Made by a program: the position numbers and the translations under genes. Positions 1 to 5,700 of a stretch of 5,700 nucleotides of DNA are shown piece by piece. Origin of the DNA: an uncultured Lachnospiraceae bacterium (GTDB taxonomy: Bacteria > Bacillota > Clostridia > Lachnospirales > Lachnospiraceae); assembly GCA_902463835.1 (NCBI GenBank), contig CABQGZ010000247.1:1-5700 (forward strand), written 5' to 3'. The notes below the pieces were generated by a model that had not been told where the DNA came from, did no database searches, and was given only the letters and a program-made list of their open reading frames with translations. Each line of letters starts with the position of its first letter. The first letter of the stretch is position 1.

Positions 1-1080
1 CACCATTCCCATATTGAACAAAATGGGCGTTACTGTTTCCACATTTATAATCTCCAGATTTTTCAGGCTCTCATTTGTCTGGATATACCAGTAGGAAGGA
101 AGGATGTGCGCTGCCTTCAGAACAGAATCCGGCAGCAGCTCCACCGGGACAAAGGCCCCGCACAGGAAGCTGGAGCCCAGTGCCGCCACATTGACAATTC
201 CATTCACCGCGTTTTTATTTTTCACCAGATTGCCAATCAGGAAAGCCACTGTCAGTGCGCATATGGCAAACACAAAGGAGTTGGCAATGTACATAAGTCC
301 ATGAGCCGTGCCCATGACCTTTCCCACCAGAAGAAAGCTTAAAAGCACATAAATCAGCCATAACACCAATACAAACAAGCCGTTGGACAAAATCAGAAGA
401 TGATTGAACTTTTTGGGTCTCATACTGCTGACAGCCGTTCTCCGCAGGATATTTTCCGCCCGGAAGCTGGACAAAATCATGCAGATCACATACACACAGC
501 CCGCCAGGAGACTGTAATTCATAAAATTATAGTAAAATGACGCCCGGGACAGCTGCCCGGCATCCAGGCTTGAGGTAACCTCTACCGGAATCTCCTTTTC
601 CAAAGCCGTCTGTACCTTGTCGGCCAGCTCCTGCCCGTTCTCCAGGTAGGCTGCGTACATTCTCGCCGTCTTAAGGTAACGGGACAGAAGCATCCCGGCA
701 TAGGAGGAGTGATAGTCTCCAGTGCTTTGAATCAGAAGCTCCGGCTCCTTACCGTTTAAGAAATCTTCTCCGTAATGAGCCGGGATCTCAATAATATAGC
801 TGACCTCACGGTAAAACAGGGCGTCGCTTAATGCCTCTCCCTCCTCCTTGATATCGGAGACATTGCAGTGCTCTGTCATATAATCCACAAGTCCCTGGGT
901 CACTCCGGTATTGTCATCCCGGTTCAATATCACAATATCCGGCCTGCTGGCGGTAAATCCCATACTGCTGTCGCTGGTCTGCATCTGAAAACCAGCAAAT
1001 CCCACCAACAGAACCGTATACAGGATCACCGCCCACTTGCATCGATTCAGCACTTTTAAAAATGTTTTAAATACTGTCAT
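1..1080 (-). CDS. ABC-2 type transporter permease, second permease of the exporter operon (3' end cut by window edge)
   Basis: An open frame of 360 codons runs from an ATG at 1080 to the left edge without a stop, so the C-terminus is outside the window. It begins MTVFKTFLKVLNR. One membrane segment lies at about residues 16-31, followed by an external domain of about 155 residues (32-187). A membrane block follows, with segments near 189-206, 230-253, 264-285 and 293-314. The stretch FLCGAFVPVELLP (305-317), then a helix and ILPSYWY (326-332), is the typical C-terminal signature of ABC-2 permeases. Relatives are about 380-400 residues long, so probably only the last membrane helix (20-40 residues) is missing. 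The protein should sit in the cytoplasmic membrane and pair with the permease encoded just upstream, powered by the ATPase of the same operon. The architecture matches that neighbour but the sequence is clearly different, which suggests a heterodimeric channel. The start is set by GAGGAGG seven bases upstream. Family is confident; substrate unknown. Confidence 0.9.
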   Translation of the reverse strand, partial: MTVFKTFLKVLNRCKWAVILYTVLLVGFAGFQMQTSDSSMGFTASRPDIVILNRDDNTGVTQGLVDYMTEHCNVSDIKEEGEALSDALFYREVSYIIEIPAHYGEDFLNGKEPELLIQSTGDYHSSYAGMLLSRYLKTARMYAAYLENGQELADKVQTALEKEIPVEVTSSLDAGQLSRASFYYNFMNYSLLAGCVYVICMILSSFRAENILRRTAVSSMRPKKFNHLLILSNGLFVLVLWLIYVLLSFLLVGKVMGTAHGLMYIANSFVFAICALTVAFLIGNLVKNKNAVNGIVNVAALGSSFLCGAFVPVELLPDSVLKAAHILPSYWYIQTNESLKNLEIINVETVTPILFNMGMV

Positions 1081-2242
1081 ACTTCTGCCTCCTCAATCCC
1101 GTCATGGCCAGTAAAATCATGACAACGGAAAACACCAGCAGACTTATCAGATTCCGAAAATAGCGTTCCAGGGTGTCATAATAATACAGCGCATACAGTC
1201 CGTCCGTGATCAGATTGGCCGGATTCAGACGGTTCAGCAGCGGAATATTTTTATCGATCACATACTTCATGGTAATTCCCATCATCCCCGCCAGAAAACA
1301 GCCTGCCATTGTCACAGCAATCACAATCCCTGTCTTTGTATTATCGTTGGATTTGACAAGAACCGCGATGGCGATTCCCATGGTCAGTCCCGCCAGACTG
1401 CCGCACACAGCCAGCAGTACGATCAGCGGCAGATTGCTCCCATAATCTACATGCAGCACAAAAATCGTATATGCAAACAACAGCGCCAGTCCGATCAGCT
1501 GTGTAATATAGCCTGCAAGCACACTGCCAAGAATGATTCTGCCCTTGCTCACAGGGCTTATCGACACTCTCTTTCCCTTACTGCTCATGTTCGCCAGATT
1601 CTGATTTACCGCTGCCATTCCAAGAATCCCGCCGTACAGACAGGTCATGGCAATCAGGGTGTAGAATTCGATCATGGTATAGCTTAAGTTCTCGCCGGAG
1701 ATATTCCGTATGCCCGCATTCTCCTCTTCTGTCAGCTCCATGACTTCTTTGGTCAGCTGTTCGAAAAATGCTTCCGTGGGCACTGCTCCCTGCTGTATCT
1801 GATATTCCGCCGCATCCTTTACAAGCGTCTCCGTCTGTGATATCTCCTCCACCACATACTTCAAGACCGTCTGGTCAATGCCGTCGGAGGCCACCACCAC
1901 CTGGGGTTCTCCTTCCTGCAGCATAAAATATCCTGCAATCTCCTTGTCTGCCAGCAGCTGTTCCGCCTCATCCTCGCTCACGTACCTGGTATGAAACACT
2001 GCGTCCTGGCTCTCCTCGTCGCTCAGCGCTTCCATGGATGGCTTCCACATTCTGCTCTCTGTAAAATCACGGTTCTCCACCACTGCGATGTCGATCACAT
2101 CCAACTGCTCATTCTTTTCAATATCAGAAAAAGCCAGATAAAAGAAGGTTCCCAGCAGGATTGGAAAAGCAAACGTCCAGAAGATCAGCATCCGATCCCG
2201 GAAAAGGGTTTTCAACGTATACTTAAAATTATGAAAAAACAT
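1067..2242 (-). CDS. ABC-2 type transporter permease, first permease of the exporter operon
   Basis: A complete 391-residue membrane protein. One membrane helix lies at about 19-38. A charged, acidic external domain follows (about 40-188). Five further membrane segments come after it, near 190-212, 236-263, 270-296, 303-324 and 363-382. Before the last helix, the motif LNRLNPANLITDGLYALYYY (337-355 region) matches the conserved C-terminal part of ABC-2/NatB-like permeases. The tail GLRRQKYDSI (382-391) is of the RRQKYxSI kind common in clostridial members of this group. Its length is normal for the family. It starts in the stop codon of the ATPase gene (TAATG, 1-nt overlap), with AAGGAG 11 bases upstream, and ends inside the next permease gene, so the three genes form one transcription unit. 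It probably forms half of the export channel. Members with this layout (LnrLMN/YfiLMN of Bacillus) export amphipathic drugs, but the substrate here is unknown. Confidence 0.93.
   Translation of the reverse strand: MFFHNFKYTLKTLFRDRMLIFWTFAFPILLGTFFYLAFSDIEKNEQLDVIDIAVVENRDFTESRMWKPSMEALSDEESQDAVFHTRYVSEDEAEQLLADKEIAGYFMLQEGEPQVVVASDGIDQTVLKYVVEEISQTETLVKDAAEYQIQQGAVPTEAFFEQLTKEVMELTEEENAGIRNISGENLSYTMIEFYTLIAMTCLYGGILGMAAVNQNLANMSSKGKRVSISPVSKGRIILGSVLAGYITQLIGLALLFAYTIFVLHVDYGSNLPLIVLLAVCGSLAGLTMGIAIAVLVKSNDNTKTGIVIAVTMAGCFLAGMMGITMKYVIDKNIPLLNRLNPANLITDGLYALYYYDTLERYFRNLISLLVFSVVMILLAMTGLRRQKYDSI
1088..1094 (-). promoter_or_regulatory. Ribosome binding site of the second permease, inside the upstream gene
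   Basis: The minus strand reads GAGGAGG, then seven bases, then ATG at 1080. The site lies within the last codons of the first permease gene, whose stop (TAA, 1067-1069) is downstream of this start. It fixes the start of the second permease and produces a 14-base overlap, a layout typical of translational coupling. Confidence 0.8.
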
Positions 2243-3210
2243 TAATCACGCAACTCCTTCCCTGTCAGCTCCAGGAACACATCGTTCAAGGTTGGCCGCT
2301 CGGAATAGATTTTGCTGTAGCGTATATTTTTTTCTTTCAGAAAATCCATGAGCTCCACAAGATTATTGCTCCCCTTCCGATAGATTACCACCAGCATCTG
2401 GCCATCGTAAGTCACCCCGTCCACGTGCTTCTGCTGGCGCAGCTCGGTAAGCAGCATTTCCGGCAATCCATGAGTCTCCACGGTCACCTTCTCCTCGATG
2501 CGCGCCAACTCCTTCAGCTCATCGCAGGTGCCGTTGGCCAGCACTTTCCCCTTATCCAGAATGATCACCCGATCGCAGATGATCTCCACCTCCTCCATGT
2601 AATGAGTGGTGTATACGATGGTGGCTCCCTGATTCCGCAATGTGAGAATCCCATCCAGAATATTGTTGCGGCTCTGGGGATCCACAGCCACAGTCGGCTC
2701 ATCCAGAAAGATCAGCTTCGGCTTATGGGCAATGCCGCAGGCGATGTTCAGCCGACGAAGGAGTCCGCCGGAAAGCTGTTTGGGTCGAAATTTTTTATAC
2801 TCCTCCAGCCCCACCAGGGCAATTGCCTCCTCAATATACTGTCTGCGCGTTGCTTTGTCGCGGATGTACAATCCACAGAAATAATCAATATTTTCATAGA
2901 CGGTCAATTCATCAAATACCGCCACATCCTGAAATACAACACCGATTTTCTTCTTGATCTCATAGGCATCCGGCTTCATCTCACTGTCAAAGATCCGAAT
3001 GCTGCCCCCGCCAAAGCTCAGCAGGGATAAAATACAATTCATAGTGGTGGATTTCCCGCTGCCGTTAGGTCCCAGCAACCCTAAGATCTCTCCCTCATGA
3101 ACCTCAAGGGTCAGATCATCCACCGCCCGCACAGCTTTGTACTCCTTCGTCAGATTTCGAACCTCAATCACATTTTCCGTTCGCTTTACCTCTCTGTCTG
3201 CATGGCGCAT
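2242..3210 (-). CDS. ABC transporter ATP-binding protein (DrrA/NatA/LnrL-like exporter ATPase)
   Basis: A 322-residue cytoplasmic ATPase that drives the two ABC-2 permeases encoded downstream. All ABC ATPase motifs are visible. Walker A is GPNGSGKST (47-55) and the Q-loop is VVFQD with Gln94. The signature LSGGL is at 146-150 and continues as LRR. Walker B is LIFLDEPT (166-173), the D-loop is VAVDPQS (174-180), and the H-loop is TTHYMEE with His203. The segment from about 230 to 322 is the C-terminal extension typical of DrrA/NatA-type exporters, ending with the conserved PTLNDVFLELTG (306-317). The signature is unusual in having LL where relatives usually have MK or MR (LSGGMKRR). The start at 3210 is supported by AGGAGG eight bases upstream and gives a 13-residue lead before the usual VIEVRNL beginning. 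It is the first gene of the operon and overlaps the first permease by one base. The role as an exporter ATPase is firm; drug or lipid export is only inferred. Confidence 0.96.
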   Translation of the reverse strand: MRHADREVKRTENVIEVRNLTKEYKAVRAVDDLTLEVHEGEILGLLGPNGSGKSTTMNCILSLLSFGGGSIRIFDSEMKPDAYEIKKKIGVVFQDVAVFDELTVYENIDYFCGLYIRDKATRRQYIEEAIALVGLEEYKKFRPKQLSGGLLRRLNIACGIAHKPKLIFLDEPTVAVDPQSRNNILDGILTLRNQGATIVYTTHYMEEVEIICDRVIILDKGKVLANGTCDELKELARIEEKVTVETHGLPEMLLTELRQQKHVDGVTYDGQMLVVIYRKGSNNLVELMDFLKEKNIRYSKIYSERPTLNDVFLELTGKELRD

Positions 3211-3218
3211 ACAGCATT

Positions 3219-3224
3219 CCTCCT
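3219..3224 (-). promoter_or_regulatory. Ribosome binding site of the exporter ATPase gene
   Basis: The minus strand reads AGGAGG eight bases before the ATG at 3210. A second ATG at 3217-3215 is only one base from this site and in another frame, so it is not a plausible start. The site supports the full 322-residue product. Confidence 0.8.
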
Positions 3225-3249
3225 TCTAAAATCTTAATCCCATGAAATT

Positions 3250-3278
3250 ATCATATCACATCATGACTAAAACTGCAA
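3250..3278 (-). promoter_or_regulatory. Probable sigma-A promoter of the ABC exporter operon
   Basis: On the minus strand TTGCAG (3278-3273, weak -35) is separated by 17 bases from TATGAT (3255-3250, -10), which is directly preceded by TGA, an extended -10 element. Transcription would start near 3243, giving a leader of only about 33 bases with the ribosome site in it, so there is no room for a riboswitch. The site lies between the terminator after metA and the ATPase gene, so the exporter probably has its own control. The -35 matches consensus at only three of six positions; the call rests on the -10, the TG and the spacing. Confidence 0.6.
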
Positions 3279-3298
3279 TCCGTAGATTAACTTTGCCA

Positions 3299-3346
3299 AT
3301 ATTGCAAAAGACCTGACAATGTATACTGTCAGGTCTTTTGCAATAT
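3299..3346 (-). terminator. Rho-independent terminator after metA, a perfect 20-bp inverted repeat, probably bidirectional
   Basis: Two perfectly complementary 20-base arms (3299-3318 and 3327-3346) enclose an 8-base loop. The core stem is GACCTGACA/TGTCAGGTC, flanked by AAAA before and TTTT after on either strand, so it can act in both directions. It begins 41 bases after the metA stop codon, where a terminator is expected, and separates metA from the exporter promoter. The T run is short (four, then GCAAT), so efficiency could be moderate. Both neighbouring genes point the same way; on the plus strand it would only block antisense transcription. Confidence 0.8.
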
Positions 3347-3387
3347 CCATATTTCCGTTTCCACATACTTCACTACCCGTACTTCGC

Positions 3388-4320
3388 CTATTTTCCCGTA
3401 ATCTCAGCATTGTCAATATATTCATAAGGCGTCTGTTGATACACATAATAATTCAGCCAGTTCGTGTAGAGATTGTTGGCATGGGAACGCCACTGCAGGT
3501 TGGGGCGGATGGTGCAGTCGTCATTGACGTAATAGTTCTTTGGAACCTGGATGGGAAGCCCCTTCCCCTTGTCCCGCATGTACTCGTTGTGCAGCGTTAC
3601 ACGGTCGTACTCCGGATGGCCCATGACAAAGATCTTCTTGCCATCCGCATCCAGCAGCAGGTACACCCCTGCTTCCTCTGACTCCGCCAGAATGGTCAGC
3701 TCGGGATGCTTCTCAATATCCTCCCGGCGCACCTCGGTATGTCTGGAATGAGGAGCCATAAAGAGGTCGTCAAAGCCCCGCACCAGCGGAACCTTCCGGT
3801 TCAGCACATGATGTTCAAACAGCCCAAACATCTTGGCGTGCAGCGGATACTTTGGAATTCCGTAATGGTAGTACAGCCCCGCCTGAGCGCCCCAGCACAG
3901 GTGCATGGTTGAGGTCACATTGGTCTTGGTCCACTCACAGATCTCCATGAATTCCTGCCAGTAATCCACCTGCTCATACTCCATCTGCTCCACCGGGGCG
4001 CCGGTGATGATCAAACCATCGAATTTTCTTTGCTTTACCTGATCGAAGGTATAGTAAAATTTGTTCAGGTGGCTGGTGGGCGTGTTCTTGGACTCGTGGT
4101 TGGATACCATGATGAAGGTCACATCCACCTGCAGCGGTGTGTTGGACAGCGCCCGTAAAAGCTGGAGCTCCGTCTCCTCCTTTAAAGGCATCAGGTTCAG
4201 GATTCCGATCTGAATCGGCCGGATGTCCTGATGCAGCGCCCGATGCTCGTCCATTACAAATATATTCTCCCGCTCCAATATCTCCTTTGCCGGTAATTCT
4301 CCCTGTATCTTAATTGGCAT
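3388..4320 (-). CDS. metA: Homoserine O-acetyltransferase, MetA family (metAA)
   Basis: The enzyme transfers an acyl group from acyl-CoA to the hydroxyl of L-homoserine, the first committed step of methionine synthesis in the cytoplasm. The 310-residue protein matches the family's usual length (E. coli MetA has 309) and its sequence throughout, beginning MPIKIQGELPAKEIL and including NLMPLKEETE, NTPTSHLNKFY, TGAP, RGFDD, APHSRH and TNWLNYYVYQ. The catalytic Cys142 lies in CWGAQA, and His235 and Glu237 lie in GHPEYD, all at the same numbers as in E. coli. Position 111 is Glu (GAPVEQ). In Bacillus cereus MetA this residue gives acetyl-CoA specificity, while E. coli has Gly and uses succinyl-CoA, so acetylation is inferred. 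A longer ORF starts at 4326 (adding Met-Asp), but the ATG at 4320 has AGGG six bases upstream and gives the family N-terminus and numbering. It follows ligA by about 80 bases in the same direction, with no obvious functional link, and is followed by a terminator. Confidence 0.95.
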   Translation of the reverse strand: MPIKIQGELPAKEILERENIFVMDEHRALHQDIRPIQIGILNLMPLKEETELQLLRALSNTPLQVDVTFIMVSNHESKNTPTSHLNKFYYTFDQVKQRKFDGLIITGAPVEQMEYEQVDYWQEFMEICEWTKTNVTSTMHLCWGAQAGLYYHYGIPKYPLHAKMFGLFEHHVLNRKVPLVRGFDDLFMAPHSRHTEVRREDIEKHPELTILAESEEAGVYLLLDADGKKIFVMGHPEYDRVTLHNEYMRDKGKGLPIQVPKNYYVNDDCTIRPNLQWRSHANNLYTNWLNYYVYQQTPYEYIDNAEITGK

Positions 4321-4399
4321 ATCCATCCCTGCTTTCTTCTCTATTTTGATTTCTCTGTTGTTTTCATCCTGTCAGTATATGCAGTATCGCCGCCTGGCG
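4321..4399 (-). other. ligA-metA intergenic gap, no clear promoter, terminator or riboswitch
   Basis: Between the ligA stop and the metA start there are only about 80 bases. On the minus strand TATACT (4382-4377) could be a -10, but nothing like a -35 lies at the right distance. No GC-rich hairpin with a T run is present, and the gap is too short for an S-box or T-box leader with its terminator. The simplest reading is read-through from ligA into metA, possibly with a weak internal promoter. Confidence 0.45.
4327..4330 (-). promoter_or_regulatory. Short ribosome binding site that favours the metA start at 4320
   Basis: The minus strand reads GCAGGG directly before the upstream ATG at 4326, too close to serve it. 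Its AGGG is six bases from the in-frame ATG at 4320, a usable spacing. It is weaker than the AGGAGG sites of the exporter genes, and an AGAAGAAAG stretch further upstream could give some initiation at 4326. Confidence 0.5.
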
Positions 4400-5700
4400 C
4401 TATAAGTGTCTGGGCTGTTCCCCCAACATCTCCATCAGTCTGGCCTCGTCTATGATCTCCACGTCAAGGCTCTGGGCTTTGGTCAGCTTGCTCCCGGCGT
4501 TTTCCCCTGCCAGCAGATAGTTCGTCTTCTTTGACACGGAGCCGGACACCTTGCCGCCCTGCTCCTCAATCTTCGCCGCGGCTTCCTTCCGATCCATGGT
4601 GGGCAGCGTTCCGGTGATCACAAAGGTCAGACCGTCAAACTTTCCTCCGCCCGGCTGCTCTTTTGCCTCCATGTTCACACCAGCCTGTGCGAGACGCCCC
4701 AGAATCTCTCGATTGCCTTCATCCGTAAAAAATTCCCGGATACATCCGGCGCTGACCTGTCCAATATCATTGACGGCGGTCAACTCCTCATAGGAAGCCT
4801 GCTCCAACGCCTGAATACTGGCAAATGTCTTGAGAATTGCCTTGGCGGCAGCCTTACCCACATTGGGGATTCCAAAGCCGGTCAGCAGTTGCCATGCATC
4901 GTTCTCCTTGGACTTCTCGATCGTAGCCAAAAGCTTGTCCGTGTTCTTCTCTTTTCCAATAATTCCCTGTTCGATCAATTCCTCACGGTGTTCATGAAGA
5001 TCATAGATATCCGCAATATTCCGAAGATAGCCCAGGCGCACCAATTCCTCGATATATACCGTTCCAAAGCCCTTGATATCCATGGCATCCCGCCCCACAA
5101 AGTTGATGATATGGCGTTCCAGCTGTGCCGGGCAAGCAGGAGACACACATTTGATATCCGCCGTATCCTTTTCCCGCACCGTCTTCGCCCCACAGGCCGG
5201 ACAGACCTCTGGAATCCGGAACCGCACAGTCCCCTGAGGTCTCTTTTCCTTCAGTACCTGTTTGATCTTGGGAATGATCTCCCCTGACTTATACACTAAA
5301 ATGTGATCACCGATGCCGATATCCAGTTCATCGATAAAATCCTGATTGTGAAGGGTTGCTCTGGAAACGCTGGTTCCGCACAGACGCACCGGTTCAAAGA
5401 TGGCTGTAGGCGTGATTCTTCCGGTTCTTCCCACTGACAGCTCGATATCAAGGAGCGTGCTCTCCTTCTCCTCCGGCGGATACTTGTAAGCAATGGCCCA
5501 TCGCGGCACCTTGGAGGTGGCGCCCAGCTGTCTGCGGTGGGCAAAACTGTTAAGCTTGACTACAGCTCCATCAATGTCATAGGCCAGATTGCCCCGGTTC
5601 TCGCCAATCCTTACGATGGCCTCCCACACCTCATCGGCGGTCCGGCATACCTTATATTCATCAATCACCTTCACATGATTCTTTTTCAAAAATTCATACC
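4400..5700 (-). CDS. ligA: NAD+-dependent DNA ligase LigA (5' end beyond the window)
   Basis: LigA seals nicks in duplex DNA during replication and repair, using NAD+ to form an enzyme-AMP intermediate. The open frame continues through the right edge, so a TTG at 5689 is an internal Leu codon and not the start. About 433 C-terminal residues are seen, out of a usual 650-680; the adenylated KxDG lysine is outside. Counting from the codon at 5689, the nucleotidyltransferase end is visible as DIDGAVVKLN (38-47) and PRWAIAYKYPPEE (62-74). The OB fold contains VGRTGRITPTA (86-96), ATLHN and GDHILVYKSGEIIP. The zinc finger has Cys163, Cys166, Cys181 and Cys186. Helix-hairpin-helix motifs lie around 272-285 (FGIPNVGKAAAKAI) and 302-316. 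The BRCT domain spans about 349-429, with FVITGTL and GGKVSGSVSKKTNYLL. All visible domains are intact. It is the most upstream gene in the window and may be transcribed together with metA. Confidence 0.97.
   Translation of the reverse strand, partial: YEFLKKNHVKVIDEYKVCRTADEVWEAIVRIGENRGNLAYDIDGAVVKLNSFAHRRQLGATSKVPRWAIAYKYPPEEKESTLLDIELSVGRTGRITPTAIFEPVRLCGTSVSRATLHNQDFIDELDIGIGDHILVYKSGEIIPKIKQVLKEKRPQGTVRFRIPEVCPACGAKTVREKDTADIKCVSPACPAQLERHIINFVGRDAMDIKGFGTVYIEELVRLGYLRNIADIYDLHEHREELIEQGIIGKEKNTDKLLATIEKSKENDAWQLLTGFGIPNVGKAAAKAILKTFASIQALEQASYEELTAVNDIGQVSAGCIREFFTDEGNREILGRLAQAGVNMEAKEQPGGGKFDGLTFVITGTLPTMDRKEAAAKIEEQGGKVSGSVSKKTNYLLAGENAGSKLTKAQSLDVEIIDEARLMEMLGEQPRHL

Noticed and set aside
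2425..3030. A 201-codon plus-strand open frame opposite the ATPase gene
   Set aside because: It lies wholly antisense to a gene with every ABC ATPase motif, its translation resembles no family I know, and the plus strand has no ribosome site of quality there. It is a shadow of the coding strand.
3211..3298. A riboswitch or attenuator leader for the exporter operon
   Set aside because: The likely promoter leaves a leader of only about 33 bases, and the palindrome lies upstream of that promoter, so it cannot act as an attenuator of transcripts starting there.
3319..3681. A 120-codon plus-strand open frame starting in the terminator loop
   Set aside because: It starts inside the palindrome, lacks a convincing ribosome site and runs antisense into metA, so it is not credible as a gene.
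4377..4397. A metA promoter, and the near-repeat ATACTGCATATACTG, in the ligA-metA gap
   Set aside because: TATACT matches a -10 well, but no -35 or extended TG lies at the right place, and the repeated ATACTG is only six bases long. This is too weak to list as a promoter.
4889..5287. A 132-codon plus-strand open frame opposite ligA
   Set aside because: It is antisense to well-conserved ligase domains and has no recognisable features of its own.
5687..5689. TTG as the start codon of the ligase gene
   Set aside because: The frame stays open upstream to the window edge (reading Tyr-Glu-Phe before this Leu), and the ligase domains visible are only the C-terminal part of the family. The codon is internal.

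Overview
The window reads as ordinary chromosomal sequence from a Gram-positive anaerobe of the Clostridia, most likely a Lachnospiraceae member. This is inferred from the strong AGGAGG ribosome sites, moderate GC content, a MetA of the Firmicute type, and ABC-2 permeases ending in an RRQKYxSI-like tail. No rRNA or other taxonomic marker is present, so the assignment stays tentative. All five genes lie on the minus strand and are read from right to left. Both edge genes run out of the window.

Right part (4400-5700): the C-terminal two thirds of an NAD+-dependent DNA ligase (ligA), covering the end of the nucleotidyltransferase domain, OB fold, four-cysteine zinc finger, helix-hairpin-helix region and BRCT domain. 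A gap of about 80 bases with no clear terminator or riboswitch leads to metA (3388-4320), a homoserine O-acyltransferase. Its key residues fall exactly at the E. coli numbering (Cys142, His235, Glu237) if translation begins at the third codon of the longest ORF. It carries Glu at position 111, the residue reported to give acetyl-CoA rather than succinyl-CoA specificity. A perfect 20-bp inverted repeat (3299-3346) follows metA and is the likely terminator.

Left part (1-3278): a three-gene ABC exporter operon with its own probable promoter (extended -10, 17-bp spacer, short leader), encoding one ATPase (2242-3210) and two related but non-identical ABC-2 permeases (1067-2242, and 1-1080, the latter cut by the window edge). 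The genes overlap by 1 nt (TAATG) and 14 nt, so translation is probably coupled. One ATPase with two NatB-like permeases resembles the LnrLMN/YfiLMN type of drug-efflux system, but the substrate cannot be read from the sequence.

I found no mobile element, CRISPR array, RNA gene or clear novel system. The plus-strand ORFs are antisense shadows of the minus-strand genes. The points worth a second look are the MetA specificity residue and start site, the apparent lack of a SAM riboswitch before metA, the long palindrome between the two units, the repeats over the exporter promoter, and a variant ABC signature motif.
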